Positions 62,506 through 64,000 of a DNA stretch of 64,000 nucleotides are shown here, piece by piece; the stretch's first letter is position 1; each line of letters starts with the position of its first letter. Location of the stretch: positions 62,001-126,000 of the forward strand of contig JAHBZE010000001.1 in NCBI GenBank assembly GCA_019635585.1. The letters are read 5' to 3'. Under the pieces are notes generated by a model. That model ran no database searches and was not told where the DNA came from. It saw nothing but the letters and a program-made list of their open reading frames with translations. A program made the translations under genes and the position numbers. This DNA comes from Xanthobacteraceae bacterium (GTDB taxonomy: Bacteria; Pseudomonadota; Alphaproteobacteria; Rhizobiales; Xanthobacteraceae).

Positions 62506-63330
62506 TTAGGCGCTCGGCGTACTGGCTGGCGGGACCGAGACGTCGGTCGACGACGCATCGGCCTCAGCCTGTGCTGCCGCCCGCTTCTTTTCCGCCGCCG
62601 ACACGAGCCAGATCGAGGCTTCGTAAAGGAGCAAGGTAGGCAGGGCAAGCGCAAGCTGTGAAATCACGTCCGGCGGCGTCAGCACGGCCGCTACGATGAA
62701 GACCGCCACGATCGCGTAACGCCGGATCGAGCGCAGCCATGCCGCCGTCACCACGCCGATGCGCGCGAGCAGCGTCAGGATTACGGGCAACTGGAAGCAG
62801 ATTCCGAAGGCGAAGATCAGGGCCATGATCAGCGAGAGATATTCCGAAACGCGCGGAAGCAGTTTGATCTCCGGCCCCGCCCCGATCTGCTGCATGCCGA
62901 TGAAAAACTTCATCGCAAGCGGCATCGCGACGAAATAGACGAATGCCGCACCCAGCAAAAAGCAGATCGGCGTCGCGATCAGATACGGAACGAACGCGCC
63001 CTTCTCGTGCTTGTAGAGACCCGGTGCGACGAAGGCGTAAATCTGCGACGCGACGACTGGAAAAGAGAGAAACGCCGCGCCGAACAGCGCAAGCTTGATC
63101 TGCGTGATCAGAAATTCCTGCGGCGCGGTGTAGATCAATTCGATCTTGGCATCGACGCCGGCGGCAAGCTGATAGGGAAACAGCAAAATATTGTAGATGT
63201 ACTTCGCGCCAGCGAAGCAGATCACCATCATCACGATGAACGCGAGCATCGACTTGATGAGCCGCGAGCGCAGCTCAACCAGATGCTCCATCAAGGGCGC
63301 CTTTGAAGCGTCGATGTCGTCGTGGCTCAT
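62506..63330 (-). CDS. tatC: Sec-independent translocase subunit TatC
   Basis: 274 residues with six membrane helices. [16 protein letters not shown] is the N-terminal signature that binds the twin-arginine signal; the first periplasmic loop holds [16 protein letters not shown], and [19 protein letters not shown] is the last helix. A charged tail follows. It is the receptor for folded Tat substrates. Its ATG overlaps the tatB stop by four bases. Confidence 0.96.
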   Translation of the reverse strand: MSHDDIDASKAPLMEHLVELRSRLIKSMLAFIVMMVICFAGAKYIYNILLFPYQLAAGVDAKIELIYTAPQEFLITQIKLALFGAAFLSFPVVASQIYAFVAPGLYKHEKGAFVPYLIATPICFLLGAAFVYFVAMPLAMKFFIGMQQIGAGPEIKLLPRVSEYLSLIMALIFAFGICFQLPVILTLLARIGVVTAAWLRSIRRYAIVAVFIVAAVLTPPDVISQLALALPTLLLYEASIWLVSAAEKKRAAAQAEADASSTDVSVPPASTPSA

Positions 63331-63800
63331 GCGCCGCTGCCCTGCTTGCGGACCGGATCATTCGTGTTCGCGGCTGCACTTTCCGTTTCGGCGGAAGTCG
63401 CGGCGGTCGGCGCGATCGGCGCGGGTTCGATGTTCACGGGTTCGGGCTGCGGCGGCGCCGGAATTTGCGCGTCCACCTGTGCGTCGGTCGCGGCAGGTGC
63501 CGGTGCGGTGTTCGCCGGCGCCTCGATCGAATTCTGGATTTCGTTCGTGATGCTCTGCACCGGGTTTTCGATCGCGCCCTTGGCGGCGGCAGCGAGCTTG
63601 TCGGCTTCCTTTTTCAGATCGGCAAGTTCGGCGTCGCGCATTGCGTCCTGAAACTGGCCCTGAAACTCGTTCGCCATCGAGCGCACTTTCGACATCATAG
63701 TGCCGAGCGCGCGCAGGACTTTCGGGAGATCCTTCGGCCCAATGACAACGAGCGCGACGATCCCGATTAAGAGAAGCTCACTCCAGCCGACGTCAAACAT
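63327..63800 (-). CDS. tatB: Sec-independent translocase subunit TatB
   Basis: 157 residues: a single helix at the N-terminus ([27 protein letters not shown]) with the TatB-type Glu and the GPK hinge, an amphipathic helix ([20 protein letters not shown]), a coiled charged part, and an Ala/Pro-rich unstructured tail, common in alphaproteobacteria. It works with TatC as the substrate receptor. Confidence 0.95.
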   Translation of the reverse strand: MFDVGWSELLLIGIVALVVIGPKDLPKVLRALGTMMSKVRSMANEFQGQFQDAMRDAELADLKKEADKLAAAAKGAIENPVQSITNEIQNSIEAPANTAPAPAATDAQVDAQIPAPPQPEPVNIEPAPIAPTAATSAETESAAANTNDPVRKQGSGA

Positions 63801-63858
63801 GCGCTGTTACCTCGCGGCCGTAATTGTGGTCCGCGAACGGCGCCGCTACCTCGCGGCG

Positions 63859-64000
63859 TCAGCCGACCTTCTGATCGTCGGTGCGGCGGACCACCGGCGG
63901 GTTCTGTTCGATGGTCTTGGGCGGCGTCGAGGCGGTGGGCTCGTCGTCAGCCATGCCCTTCTTGAAGGCCTTGATGCCCTTCGCGGCGTCGCCCATCAGC
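63859..64000 (-). CDS. tatA: Sec-independent translocase subunit TatA (partial, 5' end beyond window)
   Basis: The last 46 codons are visible: LMGDAAKGIKAFKKGMADDEP is the TatA amphipathic-helix segment, followed by a polar tail ending TDDQKVG. The membrane helix is outside the window. The tatB start lies 58 bases after its stop, completing tatABC with serS downstream. Confidence 0.93.
   Translation of the reverse strand, partial: LMGDAAKGIKAFKKGMADDEPTASTPPKTIEQNPPVVRRTDDQKVG

Noticed and set aside
1-64000. CRISPR arrays, rRNA, transposases
   Set aside because: No regularly spaced repeat series, rRNA signature or transposase motif was seen.

Overview
The window is a GC-rich chromosomal segment from an alphaproteobacterium, most likely of the order Hyphomicrobiales and close to the Bradyrhizobium/Xanthobacteraceae type. 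Evidence for this: the SerS-SurE-Pcm-NlpD block next to TatABC; the HmuPTUV/HmuR/HmuQ/TonB haem locus of rhizobial type; GTTC-N7-GTTC LexA boxes, the alphaproteobacterial form; a suhB/mmgR-like small RNA; a Ku/LigD end-joining locus; and homologues of two mitochondrial complex I assembly factors beside secDF. No calls come from a database search; all rest on motifs, neighbourhood and reading frames.

Region 1 (1-5590) is accessory and less GC-rich: an orphan ParB-like protein (cut by the window edge), small secreted proteins, an SRAP protease/DNA-crosslink protein, a 52-residue ribbon-helix-helix repressor with its own tandem operator, a Tat-signal protein and a HEPN/Abi-like protein. It ends at the 3' end of a tRNA-Lys gene, where three imperfect copies of a 21-base repeat lie within 400 bases. 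This looks like the edge of an integrated element.

Region 2 (5720-12775) is a haem uptake locus: hmuP-hmuT-hmuU-hmuV on the minus strand, divergent from hmuR, a haem-degrading IsdG-type enzyme and tonB. A near-perfect palindrome lies in the divergent control region.

Region 3 (12778-22971) is housekeeping: tgt-queA (queuosine), two cyclophilins, coaD, gyrA, small membrane proteins, an epimerase-DoxX fusion and ssb. The Tgt lacks two of its three zinc cysteines.

Region 4 (23098-29961) is DNA repair: LexA boxes in front of ssb and uvrA, with ku and ligD between. LigD is broken by a one-base frameshift in an A4 run between its phosphoesterase and ligase domains.

Region 5 (29962-33495) is an insertion directly behind uvrA. 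It holds a membrane protein, a degraded second copy of the uvrA 3' end, a helical protein, a GIY-YIG/RAMA-like nuclease, a structured noncoding stretch and a secreted protein. It is the best candidate for an undescribed module.

Region 6 (33530-44023) is metabolic: a ThDP enzyme with an acyl-CoA synthetase, two small GNATs, a flavin oxidoreductase, a hemerythrin-like protein, a lipase-like hydrolase, a Crp/Fnr regulator, a patatin, an FAH-family hydrolase and a DUF1127 protein. Three convergent gene pairs share a single CTAG as both stop codons.

Region 7 (44085-64000) holds secDF-yajC with NDUFAF6- and NDUFAF3-like genes, a DUF815 ATPase, transporters, a small RNA, a hybrid histidine kinase, a tandem triplet of DUF4189 secreted proteins, and nlpD-pcm-surE-serS-tatC-tatB-tatA (tatA cut by the edge). 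SerS carries an unusual lower-GC internal insertion. No rRNA, CRISPR array or intact transposase was found.
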